Origin: Oscheius sp. JU75
Lineage: Eukaryota > Nematoda > Chromadorea > Rhabditida > Rhabditidae
Length of the DNA: 64,000 nucleotides
Reading direction: 5' to 3'
Assembly (NCBI GenBank): GCA_037178855.1
Contig: JASJZC010000002.1
Span: forward strand, 5,964,501-6,028,500
The notes under the pieces are model-generated. The model made no database searches and had not been told where the DNA came from. It was given only the letters and a program-made list of their open reading frames with translations. Positions 46,503 through 58,532 of the stretch are shown here, piece after piece. Numbering within the stretch: the stretch's first letter is position 1; each line of letters starts with the position of its first letter. The translations under genes and the position numbers were made by a program.

Positions 46503-48491
46503 CTGTAGGATACCTGAAAAGTGAAAATCATCACTCGTAATCAACTGGAACTGGTAATATAAAAGAAGATTGGTGATACAACAGGGACAGATACGGAGAT
46601 ATGTAAATTTGTCCGAGCTGTCCATGACTTATCACTAATTACTCCTTTTGATGTCACAAGGCAAGTTTGGCCCGCGTTGGGAAACAATTAGTCAACGACT
46701 GGAAAAGCAAAACCTGTGACGATTCTTTCTGTAACCTGACATAACTTTCAAAATATGACCACGAGAAAACAAAAGACTTCTATCCTGTCCAGTTGAAAAC
46801 TGACGTTAAGCAACAGCTCGGGAGAACCAGAAAATAGAAATCAACTCTGTCAAGGGAGAAGGGCCTTAAAAGTGGTTTGAATGTATCGTGGCAGAAGCCT
46901 ACAGTAAGGAAGGACGGGCTTTTGAACGAGAGGTAACGATACAACAATTACTAAACATAGATACAAGAAGGAGAAAAAGCTGTTACTTCAGAAGGGGCGA
47001 GATAGCCAAAGGATGTGGTAAGCAAAAGGAGCCAGCTCGATCGATGACCCACACACGTTATTTTGGAGCCGAGACAGAAAATAACACTGAGGGATAAGGG
47101 GTCGATCAATTACGATTATTACCACAGAGACTAATCTAAACTGTTTAAAGCACTGTCGTGGTCGCCTCTGCTTGTTTGTTTCTTCATTAGCATAGACAAA
47201 GCCTATATGTCATTTATACCTGTTGATTTGTAGTCACGAAACTTGAAGCCAGACACCGAATCGTTTAAATTTTACCAAAAGTAGTATACTCAACAGGATT
47301 GGATAAAAAGATGAGATGAACGTACAAGATTTCTCACAAAGATTCCTTGACAGAGCTATCAAGAAGTGACAAGAACTTTTGTAACAGTAGAACTACAAAA
47401 CGGTGATAAAGGTGGAACAGTACCTAGCGAAGAGTTTTAAAAGGTTGTCCGCTCAGAAATCGGACAGTTTTTGTGTGGGTGCCGAAGCTATAAAAAAGAA
47501 GTACGGGAGGCAGACACCACGAGCCACCGCGATCACTGCGCTCCTGCGCCAATGGTCTCGCACCGATTTGCCGCTTCTTATACTAGGAGGGGTTTTCTTT
47601 TTGGTCAAATGAAGGAAACCATTAATCAAAAGTAATACTCTATTGACTGGATGCCTCGAATTTGCATTTCATCGCCGAACAGCAGTCAAACGATGCGAAG
47701 CTGAGGTAGTACAGGACTTGGGCGAGCTCAAACTGTAATAGAACAGTTTGAGTTATTCCGACTGAACAAACCGGTGGTTTTGTTCACTTCAGGTGCAAGA
47801 AGCAACTTCGGGGTATGATGAGAGCAGAACAATTGTTAAAGCTCCGATTCAGAGTGTGAACTGTCGTTGTTCGGAGGTATATGCCCAACCATTAATTGCT
47901 CTGGAACTAATCAGAACGAAGAACGAGAGTTTGTAGTTTACTAATTACAAAAGTTTCCAGTTTCAAAGTTAACCAGTCCGCTGTTTTGTATCTTGAACTG
48001 TCCTGACTTGTCTTGTCAACTCTAATCTAAGAAAATACTTGACAGAAAAGTCCACAAAGTGTTATCCCAGATTAGAGTTGACTTGTGTCGCAGACGGGCG
48101 CCTCTTGCAAATTGTAAAGGTAGGACTGTTTCTGAACATTAATTTCGTCAATTCGTCGTTGTTTGAGGAACCTCGATCGATTAACGTCTATCGACTCTCG
48201 TCGCCTCTGCCAATACTCGTCTCTTCTACTCGTTCAAAATACGTTAACTGTCCGTGTTTCTCTGTCTCCTTGCTCTCAAACTGTATTCAATAATTTATTC
48301 GTCAGATCTGAAAAATGTACATTGTTTTGGCTGACATATGGCTGAAATATCACAAATGCAAAGAGATAATCGTATTGCGCACTGAGTGTTGTACACGAGT
48401 TTTGGGGTGTGTGTGTGTGTGGATGTGGGTTAATACTGTGAGCGTTCACACGTCTCTGCAAATTGTTTTTATTAGTGCCGGGCTCAATTGG
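46503..48491. other. Two-kilobase spacer without recognised genes
   Basis: No gene is supported. A TATAAAAA run (about 47491-47498) precedes a short GC-rich patch to about 47570. A lone A-box-like GGGCTCAATTGG lies at about 48480-48491. A GTGTGTGT run is at about 48407-48420. Confidence 0.45.
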
Positions 48492-51400
48492 TTAAACTAA
48501 CGAGGTTTCTAGCTTGCTATCCAAAATAAACTTGAGGAGTTCTTCTCGCTTCGACTCTTCCTTGGGCAAAGGGGACAGCTCGGGTAACTCCTTCACCACT
48601 TCCTTCAAATCCACAGGCGGTGGAATCTCCGGAAGCGGAGGGGCAGGAGGCGAAGCCTTTTCCTCCTTCTCCGGAGCATCCACATCCAGCTCGTCCAGTG
48701 AAATGTTAAGAGTCGATTCCGAAGGAGACTCGTTGACAGCGACACTGGTCACATGACATTTGGCCGTGGGTTCATGCCCGTCAGAAGACGAAGAGATTCC
48801 CGAGGTTGAACTGCCGAAGGAGTCCGTAGAAGCCACTGTGGAAGCCTGTGAGCTACGGCGACTGTGTTCCCCGAGCCTGGCACTGATCTTTCGACTACTC
48901 CCGCCATTGACGTTCAAGGAAAAGCGCTTCAGGATGCTCTGGGTACCTCGCGGCTTCAGTTCGAATCCATCAGCGGTGTGGTACCTGAAAGTCGATGAGT
49001 TTTTACCTGTAGAATGACTGGCAGTTCAACTTTGACTGTCACTATTCGTCTGTCAATCTATCCTCCTGTCTTTGTGAATATGGCTCGTCACTCTGTCATC
49101 TGGATAGCAGGAGCTGGTTAAACCCTGTCAATCTGTCCAACTCTCATCCTGAGTCTGTCTTTCAGGTCAGAGGTTCAAGGTTTCGAAATAGGAATAGGCC
49201 AAAACCATGAGAAACCCACAAAATCCCTTGTCCCCCCAACCACTTGTGGCCGTCACAATTACCTCTTTTCAAAGCGTCTCCCATGACTGGCCGGCTGTTC
49301 TTCCTCCGTTCCATTTGCATTGTTCTCGTAGCCATTCGTCACAGGCAGGTCGTCATTGGCCGTCCGCGGAGACGGACTTCGCGAAGGTCTCTTCGAGCCA
49401 TCGATCTCCGGTCCCGATGAATTGGACCTCGATCGGGCCCGGGCATGGGACTCGGTCAGATGCAGATCCACGGAACTCTTGCTGCTGCTCAAGGCGGCGG
49501 CACTGCAACTGGCGACACTCAGCTTGTGTCTGGGGATCAGTCGACTGGGAGAGTCCATGGTTCTGTCCAGTTGTTCTGTCGAGCTGACTGTATGCACTCT
49601 GTGCATGTCTGAACACTTGTTGATTCGAAAGATGAAATATTCTTACGGTTCATGTGAGCATGAGCTGCCATACATTGAGAGTCCATACTGCTGCTCTTTC
49701 GGTGTGCTACAGCCGTCATTGGGTTGTACTGCCGACTACGGCCATTGCTCCATTCGGGAGCAGCTAGCTCTCCCATTGAAGTGTCGTAGAGATGGGACAT
49801 CTGGACTCGTTGGAAGTTGACCCTGCCAAACTCATCAAAAGCCATCTTCAGCTGGTCGAGCCATCTGAAAAATGATTAGTTTGTACTACTTTCAAATTCC
49901 GGTATATCATAATAGAACTGATCCTCACCTGTTAGTATCTTCCGGATTCCCCGTCTGCATGATGTACAGCTGTGAGCAGGTGTTGAAGGGGTTCATGTGC
50001 AGAATGTAGAAGGTGGTCTCGGTAGCCTGATGATAAGCACACTGAGACATATGAATAGGCGGACGAATGATTCTGAGCCTGTCGGCCTTCTTCCTACAGA
50101 TCAAGAACATGTCGGTGAAGACATAGCAATAGACGTCCGTCTTCTGTCCCTGTCTGCTCTCCCTCATCTTCAGATCTCCTCTGAAAAACAGTCTTCGGTG
50201 CATGTAGGGTGGTCCGTCGAGCGGAGGAGGGAATCTCATCGGTTCGGCCAGTCTCAGGACACATTTGTTGCCGGACAGCTTCTCGAATTCCTCTTGGTCG
50301 ATACAGTCGTAACCGTCAATCTGCTGCTGGATGTCTTTCAGCTGCCTCAGTAGATCGTTGTTGTTCAATTCAAAATTCAGCTGATGGGTGGCCTGGTTGA
50401 CACACTCGATCATGCATTGAATCATGGCTCGTTCTTCCTGCTCTGGGGCCTCTCTCATCACAGCGTTCAGGAGCAGCCCGTAGCGAGTGATCCGTTGCAT
50501 CGGCATAGCCAAAGTGTCAGACAGCTTCTGTCTTTTCATGATCTGTTGCGACTCGGCCCAGGCGACGAACTCGGCGAAGATATGGTTGTCTTTCCTCTTC
50601 TTCTGGAGGTAGGTTAGGGAGTCGTGGTGCTTGTCTGTGAACTCTGTGTAGAACTGGGACCATTTGATGATATCGGTAAACCATTTCTCTAGGAGAGAAG
50701 CATCGAGAGGAGCGCCGGTTGATCTGTAAAATTGGGTTGAATGGATTCTCTGTCTCTCTATATTTCTTTCTGTTTTCCTGTCTCTCTGTCTCTTTATCTC
50801 TCTACTCACCTCGATAGTCCAAGCATCTTCATAATGCAGCCTTGCCAAAAGTCGAGGTAATGAATCTTGAAGAGTTCGTTGTAGTTGAGGAAGACCCGAT
50901 CCACATCAATGTCTTTTAAGTAGCCGTCTCGTTTCAGTCCATTCAGGTAGTACTTCAGATCAGCCATGTTTTTCAGGACATCAATGTAGCTCTTCTCAGT
51001 TGTGATCAGTTCCCAGAGAGCTTCTTGTTGCTTACAGAGCCTGCTGGGAAGGTCCTGCTTGACAATTTCTCTCCAATTTGACTCCAAGTCCAAGTCCCGA
51101 AAGTCTGCTGCCAAGGAGTTGGCCTTCATCTCTTCGAGTCTGGCAACCATTTCGGTCTTGTCTTTGCCGAAACTGAACAGAGAGATTCGAGAAGAGGCTA
51201 CAGAACGGGCTCGTCTGGTTCCACCATCGTCGTAGGGATCAGCGGAGGTGGAGGCATCGTCAAGGATTGAGACGTCTCTGAAAAATGGTGGAATGAGAGA
51301 CAGATAGGCAGAGAGATAGAGAATCAGAAACAGTAACGAACCTGAGCGAGCTGTCGTTGCTTTTTCCCTCAGTCTCGTCCGATCCATTGAAAAGCTTGTT

Positions 51401-53668
51401 CTCTGAATGTTGCCGTGATGTCTTGGCCATCTAAACTTGGATTATTACTGCTTAATCTACCCTCTTACTATTCTCGAGTTGGCGAAAGATGACTTCCTGC
51501 TGACAGCCTCGGCACTCATCTTCCGCGTCGGCCTATCACCCGGTGAGTCGTCCATCGAGGCTGTGGCGCGTGAATGTCTCCCAACACGCATAGCACCTCG
51601 CCCTGAAAGATGACCATGTTTGGTGGAGCAGGGCGAAGAGACTTTTTCGCATATGTTGCTTTATGTTTTGCGGAGGAAATTGGATTGCCGGGCTCCTCTC
51701 GGCATGGAGGGCACCTTGGGGAAGTAAAAGAACAAGGCAGCGCCGGTTAATCGGAGCTAGCTTGGCTAATTGGAGAGAGACGAAGCGCTTCTAGCGCTCG
51801 TCTGAATTATTCGGAACACCGTCGGAGGGATTAGACACACAAGTTGCTAGAAGAGAGTTAGCGTGCGTAGAAGACCCAGGAGATCAAAATCACAGAATCT
51901 GACGACTTGCCGAGTTCGAAGAAACGATACAGCGAGCTTTGACGCTTCGTATAGAAAAAAACTCTACTCGAATCAAATAATGAACAACTTGGAAGTGATT
52001 CAGAGTGTCTAGCGATATATGCAAAACCTTTGTCAGGTTTGGGGATCGAACCGACCCTTTTGGATCCATAGTCGGAGCGCTAACCGACTACACTATGTGG
52101 CAAAAGTCGGCGCACACAATTCAGCTTGATCAAACTCATGGGCAAGTCTGGTACACGATCGTTTTAGCACAATGTTCACGCTCCGCAAAGTTCTAGTATA
52201 GGTCAAAAACTACAATTTTGCAAAGCATGTCGCTCACAGAATGCTTAAAATGATGCGAATTTAAGACTGTCAACTCACGTGGCTCAATGATGCAGACAAT
52301 TTCCACGACTTGTTAAAAAGAAATCGAAAGCTGTCAAGAAAAAGAGACTCAGGAGGGCTAATTAGCTCGTCAAAGCTGGAAGGAGAAGAAGAGGGGCTCG
52401 GTCAAGTCGTTCCAATAGTAGGATCATAAAAGCGGCATGGGCACACCTGCCACATGCATTGAGAAAAGAAAGATGACCTACGACTTCCTGGAAGACATTT
52501 CGAGAAAACTAACGTGCTCTGGAGCAGGGGCTGAGTTCGACGACGCGTTGCATGTTCTGTGAGTCAACCTCGGGGCCCATTTAGGCGGGGAGTTGGCTCG
52601 TTAGTCAATCAGGAACTCTCTTCCTGATAGTCGACACCTTACGTGGGTTCGGTTTGGACACAAAGTTATTAGCCACCGGGGAAGGAGAGAGCACTTTGTG
52701 ACCTCCGTCTTATTATTGAGTTTGGACTTATTAGGAATGGACTTTCGCCCTATTTGGAGGAAGGAAAGAAAGAGTCTCGACCACCCACAAAGCCTCTGGG
52801 TACACATTAAGGATCCCGATTTTTGCTCATCTTCGAGGAGAGGAGATGACTTTCGAAGTGAAGTAAAACGGAGAGACAGGGAGACAGGGAACCTACTGAT
52901 AGAATGCAAAAATGCCGCACTGTTCCAGTCGCTCCAGTAGAACAGAATCAGACGTTTGAAGAAGCGAAAAGAGCCAACTAGCCTCGCGTAGAATTGTAGA
53001 AAAAACTAACAATACTACATTGCCAAGGTTAGATCGACTTGTCAATTCATGTCAAGCATAATCTGCATTTGCTTCGGAGGTATTTGAGGTATTCTACCTG
53101 ATGCTCTCCGAACGACACGTTGTCAGTTCTACTCGTCTTCTACTTGTCTCTCGGCTTCAGTGGAATCTATCAGGACAACTATACGTTTCAGAAGTAGATT
53201 CTCTACTATTAGCAGGATTGGGATAGGGATTTGATAAAGTTGGGACAGAGACTGAGAGACAGGGAGACAGAGGCAGAGAGGCAGAGACAGAGAAATCTTT
53301 CAAAATGATCAGGTTGACTGACAGAACGGGAGCACAATTATGCCGTACTGGTACCTGGAAGACAGAAAAGAGAAAGACGCCCTTCCAAATATCCTGGAGG
53401 TGGATTGGTCTGAATTATTCACCGACGGAAGGAAGACACCCCCAGTCAGAAACGAGACGAGGACTGAATCGGACTGTGGGTCATGAATAGTGAGCTAATG
53501 ACAAACGAGACCACAGGTGAATCAGGGGGAGACCGCAGCGGAGCGAAAGAGAGACAGAGAGACAATTGGAAAGAAGTGTCCCTCTGGCTGAGAGACTCCG
53601 AACACCCACGCGGAGAGAGGAGGTAATGGGGGAAAATGAGTGGCCGGTAACTGGGCCATACGGCGCCG

Positions 53669-53701
<33 letters not shown>

Positions 53702-56700
53702 AACCGAAGAACTTACAGAGGGCTGAACGGTCTTCGGCTGATTGACAATGGGCTAGACGACGCATTGGGAAGAAGAACATGGCTGGGAACTTATGGAGCT
53801 TTCGGGCGGAAAGATGGCCGCGGGCGGTACAGGAGAGAGTACTTTCAAAGGGAGTCAACAGGAGCCGTGGGAAGATCAACAGGCGTCTCTCGAGACTCAA
53901 GAAGTCATTTTTGAGGATTATTGAGGAGGGGCAGAAGAAGGGCATGAAAGATTAAAAAGGGTCTCTTTTCGAGAACGGGAAGGGGAGGTTCATATGCTAA
54001 AGATCAGCGAGAACAAGCTGTCGAGTTGATTGAAATGTCTGGAAGAGACTCTCATCACATGAACCTTATCAGGCGAAAGACTTGATGACAACGTTTCATG
54101 AATCTCTTGTAGTTCAAATATGTAAACTTAACATAAAGTCGTTCAAAACATTCCTTGTGAGACCCACTGGTACAAATATAACGTGTAATTCTCGCTTGGG
54201 CATGAGTGACAACCGAATTGGCGCGAAAAACTGAATATCTGGGCGTCTTGGCTGAGTATTGCTCCAATGGGTCTCGCTACGGAATTTTAAAAGAAGTCCC
54301 AAACAGGAAAAACTCGAGAAGCCATGTATGTTCAGATTTTCGAACAGACCTACGCTCTAGACTTCTCACACATTTTTTGATCATATAAGGTTTCGATTTC
54401 GATGAAAACAACGTTTTGCAAGGTTTTAGAACGGATCGAAAAATACAATTTTGTTGGAACATGGAGCACTCGAAATAAATTACTCTTTGTCCTAGAACTA
54501 GTTACTCAACGAGAGCTTAGGGGTGATGTAGTTTTTTCCCACGCCTTGTTACAGCCACAAGGCTTGCTTTTTTGCCAAAATAATGATTGCAAACTTGTAG
54601 AGCAGATTAGCTTGTCCAAGTTTGTTTGTAAAGCTGAAAATATTCTTTGTACTGTAACCCGGTTTGTAATGATTTTCGAGAGTCTGCAAATTTGTAGTTT
54701 TTGATGTGGGCTACAGCTTTTCAGAACATGCCATGTCTATAAAATCAGTACTCCGGGTAGTTATTAACCCGTAAAATTTGTATTGGATTAGAACTGGAGT
54801 GAGTACAAGACGTGCACTTCTGGGATTAAACTTCGGGCAAACAACCCAAAAATGAGTTGTTATAACCAACTGAAACAGATCTCCCTTTGAAAAAGTTTCC
54901 GCAGCTGGGCTCAAAGTATCAGAAGCCAAAATCCGGTGACGGAAGACTAAGTCACTTCCCCCGAAACTGCAATCAAAAAGTCTTTGCCAATCATGAGTTC
55001 CCTACTCAGAATTTACACATTTTTAGATTATTCCTAGCAGGTGCGAGGCTATTTTTTGCTACGAGGAAAAGACCGCATTTCTAATCGTTTTGTTAATTAC
55101 CGTTGCGTGTTTCTGGGTATAAACAAGAGTTTTTCCTACTGGGAGCCGATACGATTCGGGAAAGACAATGATGAGAATAGAGACTAGAGAGTGCAGGATT
55201 ACTAGTTTTTGGAGGTCGCTAGGCCCCGAAAGGGAGAACCGGACAGAAATTGCCGAAATCGGCTATTGCCCACACAGCACTTTCCTTTCAAAGCTGCCTG
55301 AAAGGCAGAGTTTTCGTCTTAGGACCTTTTAAAAGAAGCTAGGTCCCGAAGTTTCTGACCCTCAAAATCAACAATCTAGCAACTCACACCGAAAAACGAC
55401 AGCCTGAACATCGGACATTTTGTGGAAGTGAAGGACTTTTTCGCCCTTCTGTTGCCCGAGTTTGCATAAATCGGTTAGCAGGGGGCCTTATGCGTGGCAA
55501 TAAGTGAGACGAGGACCAGGAATCTAGAGGAAGTGGTCTCGCCTGCAAAAGGCTGGAAACCCGAGCGAATAGCTCTATTCCGTGAGAAAAACAGCTCCGG
55601 GGGCGGTGGTCCTCCCCAAGTCCATGTGAAACTCTCTCTCTCTCTCTGACTAATTAGGAAGATTTTAGCGGGCGAGAAAAGAAGAGGCGACAACGTAAAA
55701 AAAAAAAGAGGGATCAGTCACGCCGCGCTGAATCTGCCGGGAGGGGATAACGGGACGGATTACACCGGCCCATGGTGATCGGCATAATTGACCGAATCTA
55801 ATAGCCGACAGATGGACAGACAGAGAGAGACCTACCTCGGATGAGGATCCGTTGACCGACGAAAAATCTTGACTCGGAATTTTCGGGGACTGGCGTGTGA
55901 CTCCCTTCCAGATAGAAAGCGACGTCGTTCACACTCATGCCTCGGGTTCTCAGGGGCTCTGAAAAAGAGTTGATGAGTTAAACGTAGTCTGTCTCCTTTT
56001 TTGTCTTTCTTTCTTATTGTCTTTCTGTCTCGTTGTCTCTCCCTGTCTCGGCTCACCTTCAAAGAGTTCATAAAGTCTCATAGCAGGGTCGATGACGAGA
56101 CTAACATCCGACCCGTCCGGAAAGGAAGCAATACAGTAGTTGACCACTCCACCACTGTTATCAATTTCCACGGCGTGGTAACGGTTCTAGAAATTGGAAA
56201 TATGCAGCGTCTTGTTGGTGGGATTAGCCTGGTCGGCCTTATTATATTTTGATGCGCCGCGCCTAATTTCCTCGTCGACGAGTAAACAACAGCGGAGTTT
56301 CAATATTCTCAGGAATTCTCAGACACAAAGTGCGCAGTTATGACAGGGCTTCCCACCTTTCGTCACGTTTCGAAAAAAAGAAGAAGAGGATAACAAGATA
56401 CGTAGAGGGAGATTCATCTTTCTCAAAGTCTAAACTCGAAATATTTTGATATTTGAACTCCATTGGAGCTGCGTCAAAGGGTGGGAAACTTCGCAAGTTC
56501 TGTGAAAATCAGGCATATTTCCGGACAGAAAAAGAACTTATCCTGTGAATTTCTGCAAAGATCTTTGCAGATCTCTACGATCTTTGCAAAGTTAAAAGCT
56601 GTTTTCGAATGTGGAGAATTGGACCACCTACTACAATTTTCCAAAGTATGCAGAGATTCTTCATTCTCATAGATAACAGGGGTCAAAACAACATTTTCCA

Positions 56701-58532
56701 GTATAGCAAGGTTCTAGAATGGTGTTTCTAAGCGTCAGAATGTAGGTTTGAGTGCATACGGTGACCGACGCTGTGTCACTGTTACTGAGAGTTACTACGC
56801 GCAACGCGCAAGGTATCGTCTACTTTTCGTTCTCATGAGAGCATTTCCAGATTAAACCAGTAATATTGACGCATCTAATTTTCTTTTTTTCGAGCTCAAG
56901 GGGTGCTTTCAGGGCCTGTGATGTCTAACAAAGCTGTAGTAATTGGCCTGCTCTACAGGTTTGTAAAACATTGGATAGTCTGAAACTGTCGCCTTCCAAT
57001 TGAATAACGAAAGACAATGTCAGGTTTTAATCAAAAAGGTTCAGTACTAAAAACTCAATCTGTGTTCATTTGTTTGTTGAAATTGGAGTTTTCCTTGCTA
57101 GCTTTTACAAGAAATCTTGTGAACAATGATCTTATGGCTTTCTTGAGATAAGACTAAAGAACAGCCCAGTTTGTCCCATTTCATAGTCTATAGTTTCATT
57201 CACAAAAAGCTCTCTTATTACATTCGTAGCACTCTAACAAAAACGAAAGCGAAATGATCACACTCGTGGTCTTTCAAAAGAACAAGGGGACAAAAAGGAC
57301 CCGAGTGTGTGGTTTCTTCCCACATCTCCAGAAGGTGTCAACTTGCCCCGTCCGCCTTGTTTGTCTAATGTCCCCGTCACCCTTTCACCAGCCTCTGGTC
57401 TGTCCTTGAATGACCTGGATAAAGTATCTCGGGAAATAGAGAATGAGAGAGGAAGCCTGCGGGCTGTAAACATGATATTATGCTGATTGTCTCTTACCGA
57501 AAAGTCGCGAAAGACGCGACTGAAACTCGTCTTCTTTTTGAGTATAGATGTCATTTTTGAAGAAGCTTTTGGGGGAACGTCAGAGAGTTTATCATGCGAA
57601 GAAGGTGCGAAAAGAACGGACTTTTTGTCTATCCTATCCCACACCCTTTAGGCTATGACCCCATTTTCTGAGAAATCAAGGAAAGAACAAGGGTAAAGGA
57701 ACTCCTACGCACTGTGACAAAACTACTGTTTTTCGAAGGAACACCTTTCTGTTTTTCAAGCGGGGCGAGAAGAGCCGATTGGTTGCGAACTTTGCGCCAA
57801 ACAAACAGCATTCTTGAACTACCTGTCTAGTCACTTTATGGGTTTTGAACCCTAGAACATTAGAAAACCAAGGACAGACTGTTTTATATGCGAAAGTTGC
57901 CTAGAACTTGGCATGGCCTGGACAGAAAGTAGTCTATGACACTTGCAAACGATTGGCGCATTGCTACATTACCACGGCGGGCCCTAATTTTGGAACTTAA
58001 AGGGCATTTTTGAGCTTAAACATGTTCTGCAAAGCTGTAGGACTCATCAAAATCTATAACTTTTTAGACGAACAAAAGCCTAGACTACAATATGGTCCAA
58101 AAAACTGGCAAGGAAATGGCGTGTCACAGTCACTCTACACAGTTATGGTGGATAGAGTAACTTTGAGGGTCCAAATGACATTTTTGTAAGTTGTCATGTA
58201 CCAGAAAGATAATAGAATTCTCCAAAAGCTACACACTTGCAGAACATTGTAAAACGAGTAAAACCGTGTCTAGTGGGTCTCAAAGTTTTTGAACAACTCA
58301 GAAAACTAGTGAGAAGCTATTGTTGAATAGAACCGGTAGAAAATTTTGTGTGGCTATGATTGGAAAAACAAAATATGAAAGACTCACATTGGGCTCATAG
58401 GCATGCCATTCGTAGAGTGACGGTCTTCTGGAGCGCTGATGACCGACGGAGCTCATCGCCAGTGGCGAGTTCTGTGGGATGACGGGCAGGGAGGGACGAC
58501 GAGCTCGAACTGCGTCTTCCCGCCAACCAAGG
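48492..58532 (-). CDS. RhoGEF with RBD-like, DH and PH domains (PLEKHG5 type), 5' end missing
   Basis: Guanine-nucleotide exchange factor for Rho GTPases, acting at the membrane and cytoskeleton. Ten exons were found (58532-58388, 56186-56057, 55958-55836, 51602-51469, 51430-51342, 51277-50810, 50723-49929, 49864-49647, 49608-49263, 48984-48492), coding 979 residues to the stop. First comes a Ser/Arg-rich segment, then a ubiquitin-like RBD (ASFPDGSDVSLVIDPAMRLY to RFFVGQRILIR). The DH domain begins QEALWELITTEKSYIDVL and includes MPMQRITRYGLLL. A PH domain follows (RLFFRGDL, CYVFTDMFLICRK, WLDQLKMAF). A long Ser-rich tail with Pro-rich and acidic stretches ends the protein. Domain order matches PLEKHG5. 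The first exon called needs an upstream donor, so the start codon lies further right or outside the window. Introns of 2.2 and 4.2 kb are full of repeats. Confidence 0.88.
52021..52105 (-). repeat. tRNA-derived SINE head and tail in a RhoGEF intron
   Basis: Minus strand: A box TAGTGTAGTCGG (52095-52084), perfect B box GGTTCGATCCC (52052-52042), then the tail TGACAAAGGTTTTGC (52035-52021). GGTTAGCGCTCCGAC next to its A box is also found in the copy at 21.7 kb. Confidence 0.7.
53035..53165 (-). repeat. Dispersed repeat, copy C (partial)
   Basis: Reverse-complement copy of part of the element at 36103-36370 and 40705-40965, covering GACGAGTAGAACTGAC through the TCCGAAGCAAATGCAGATTA region. It lies in the 4.2-kb RhoGEF intron. 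Confidence 0.65.
53671..53699. repeat. (TC)n microsatellite
   Basis: About 14 uninterrupted TC units within the 4.2-kb RhoGEF intron. A shorter (TC)8 run lies near 55627-55643. Confidence 0.9.
54580..54730. repeat. Cluster of GCAAAGCTGTAG-like motifs
   Basis: Variants in both orientations: ATTGCAAACTTGTAGAGC (about 54587), AGTCTGCAAATTTGTAG (54681-54697) and CTACAGCTTTTCAGAACAT (54711-54729). Related copies lie near 37956, 38064, 56927, 56951, 58023 and 58224. They probably mark a decayed repetitive family. Confidence 0.4.

Noticed and set aside
47403-47612. 69-codon frame after a TATAAAAA run
   Set aside because: No ATG at the start, no splice or poly(A) support, and no recognisable motif.
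53481-53945. 154-codon minus-strand frame in the RhoGEF intron
   Set aside because: Runs through the (TC)n microsatellite, giving an RERERE stretch, and looks like a chance frame.
54402-54704. 100-codon frame starting with ATG
   Set aside because: Made largely of the recurring GCAAAGCTGTAG-type repeat sequence; no domain and no splice context.
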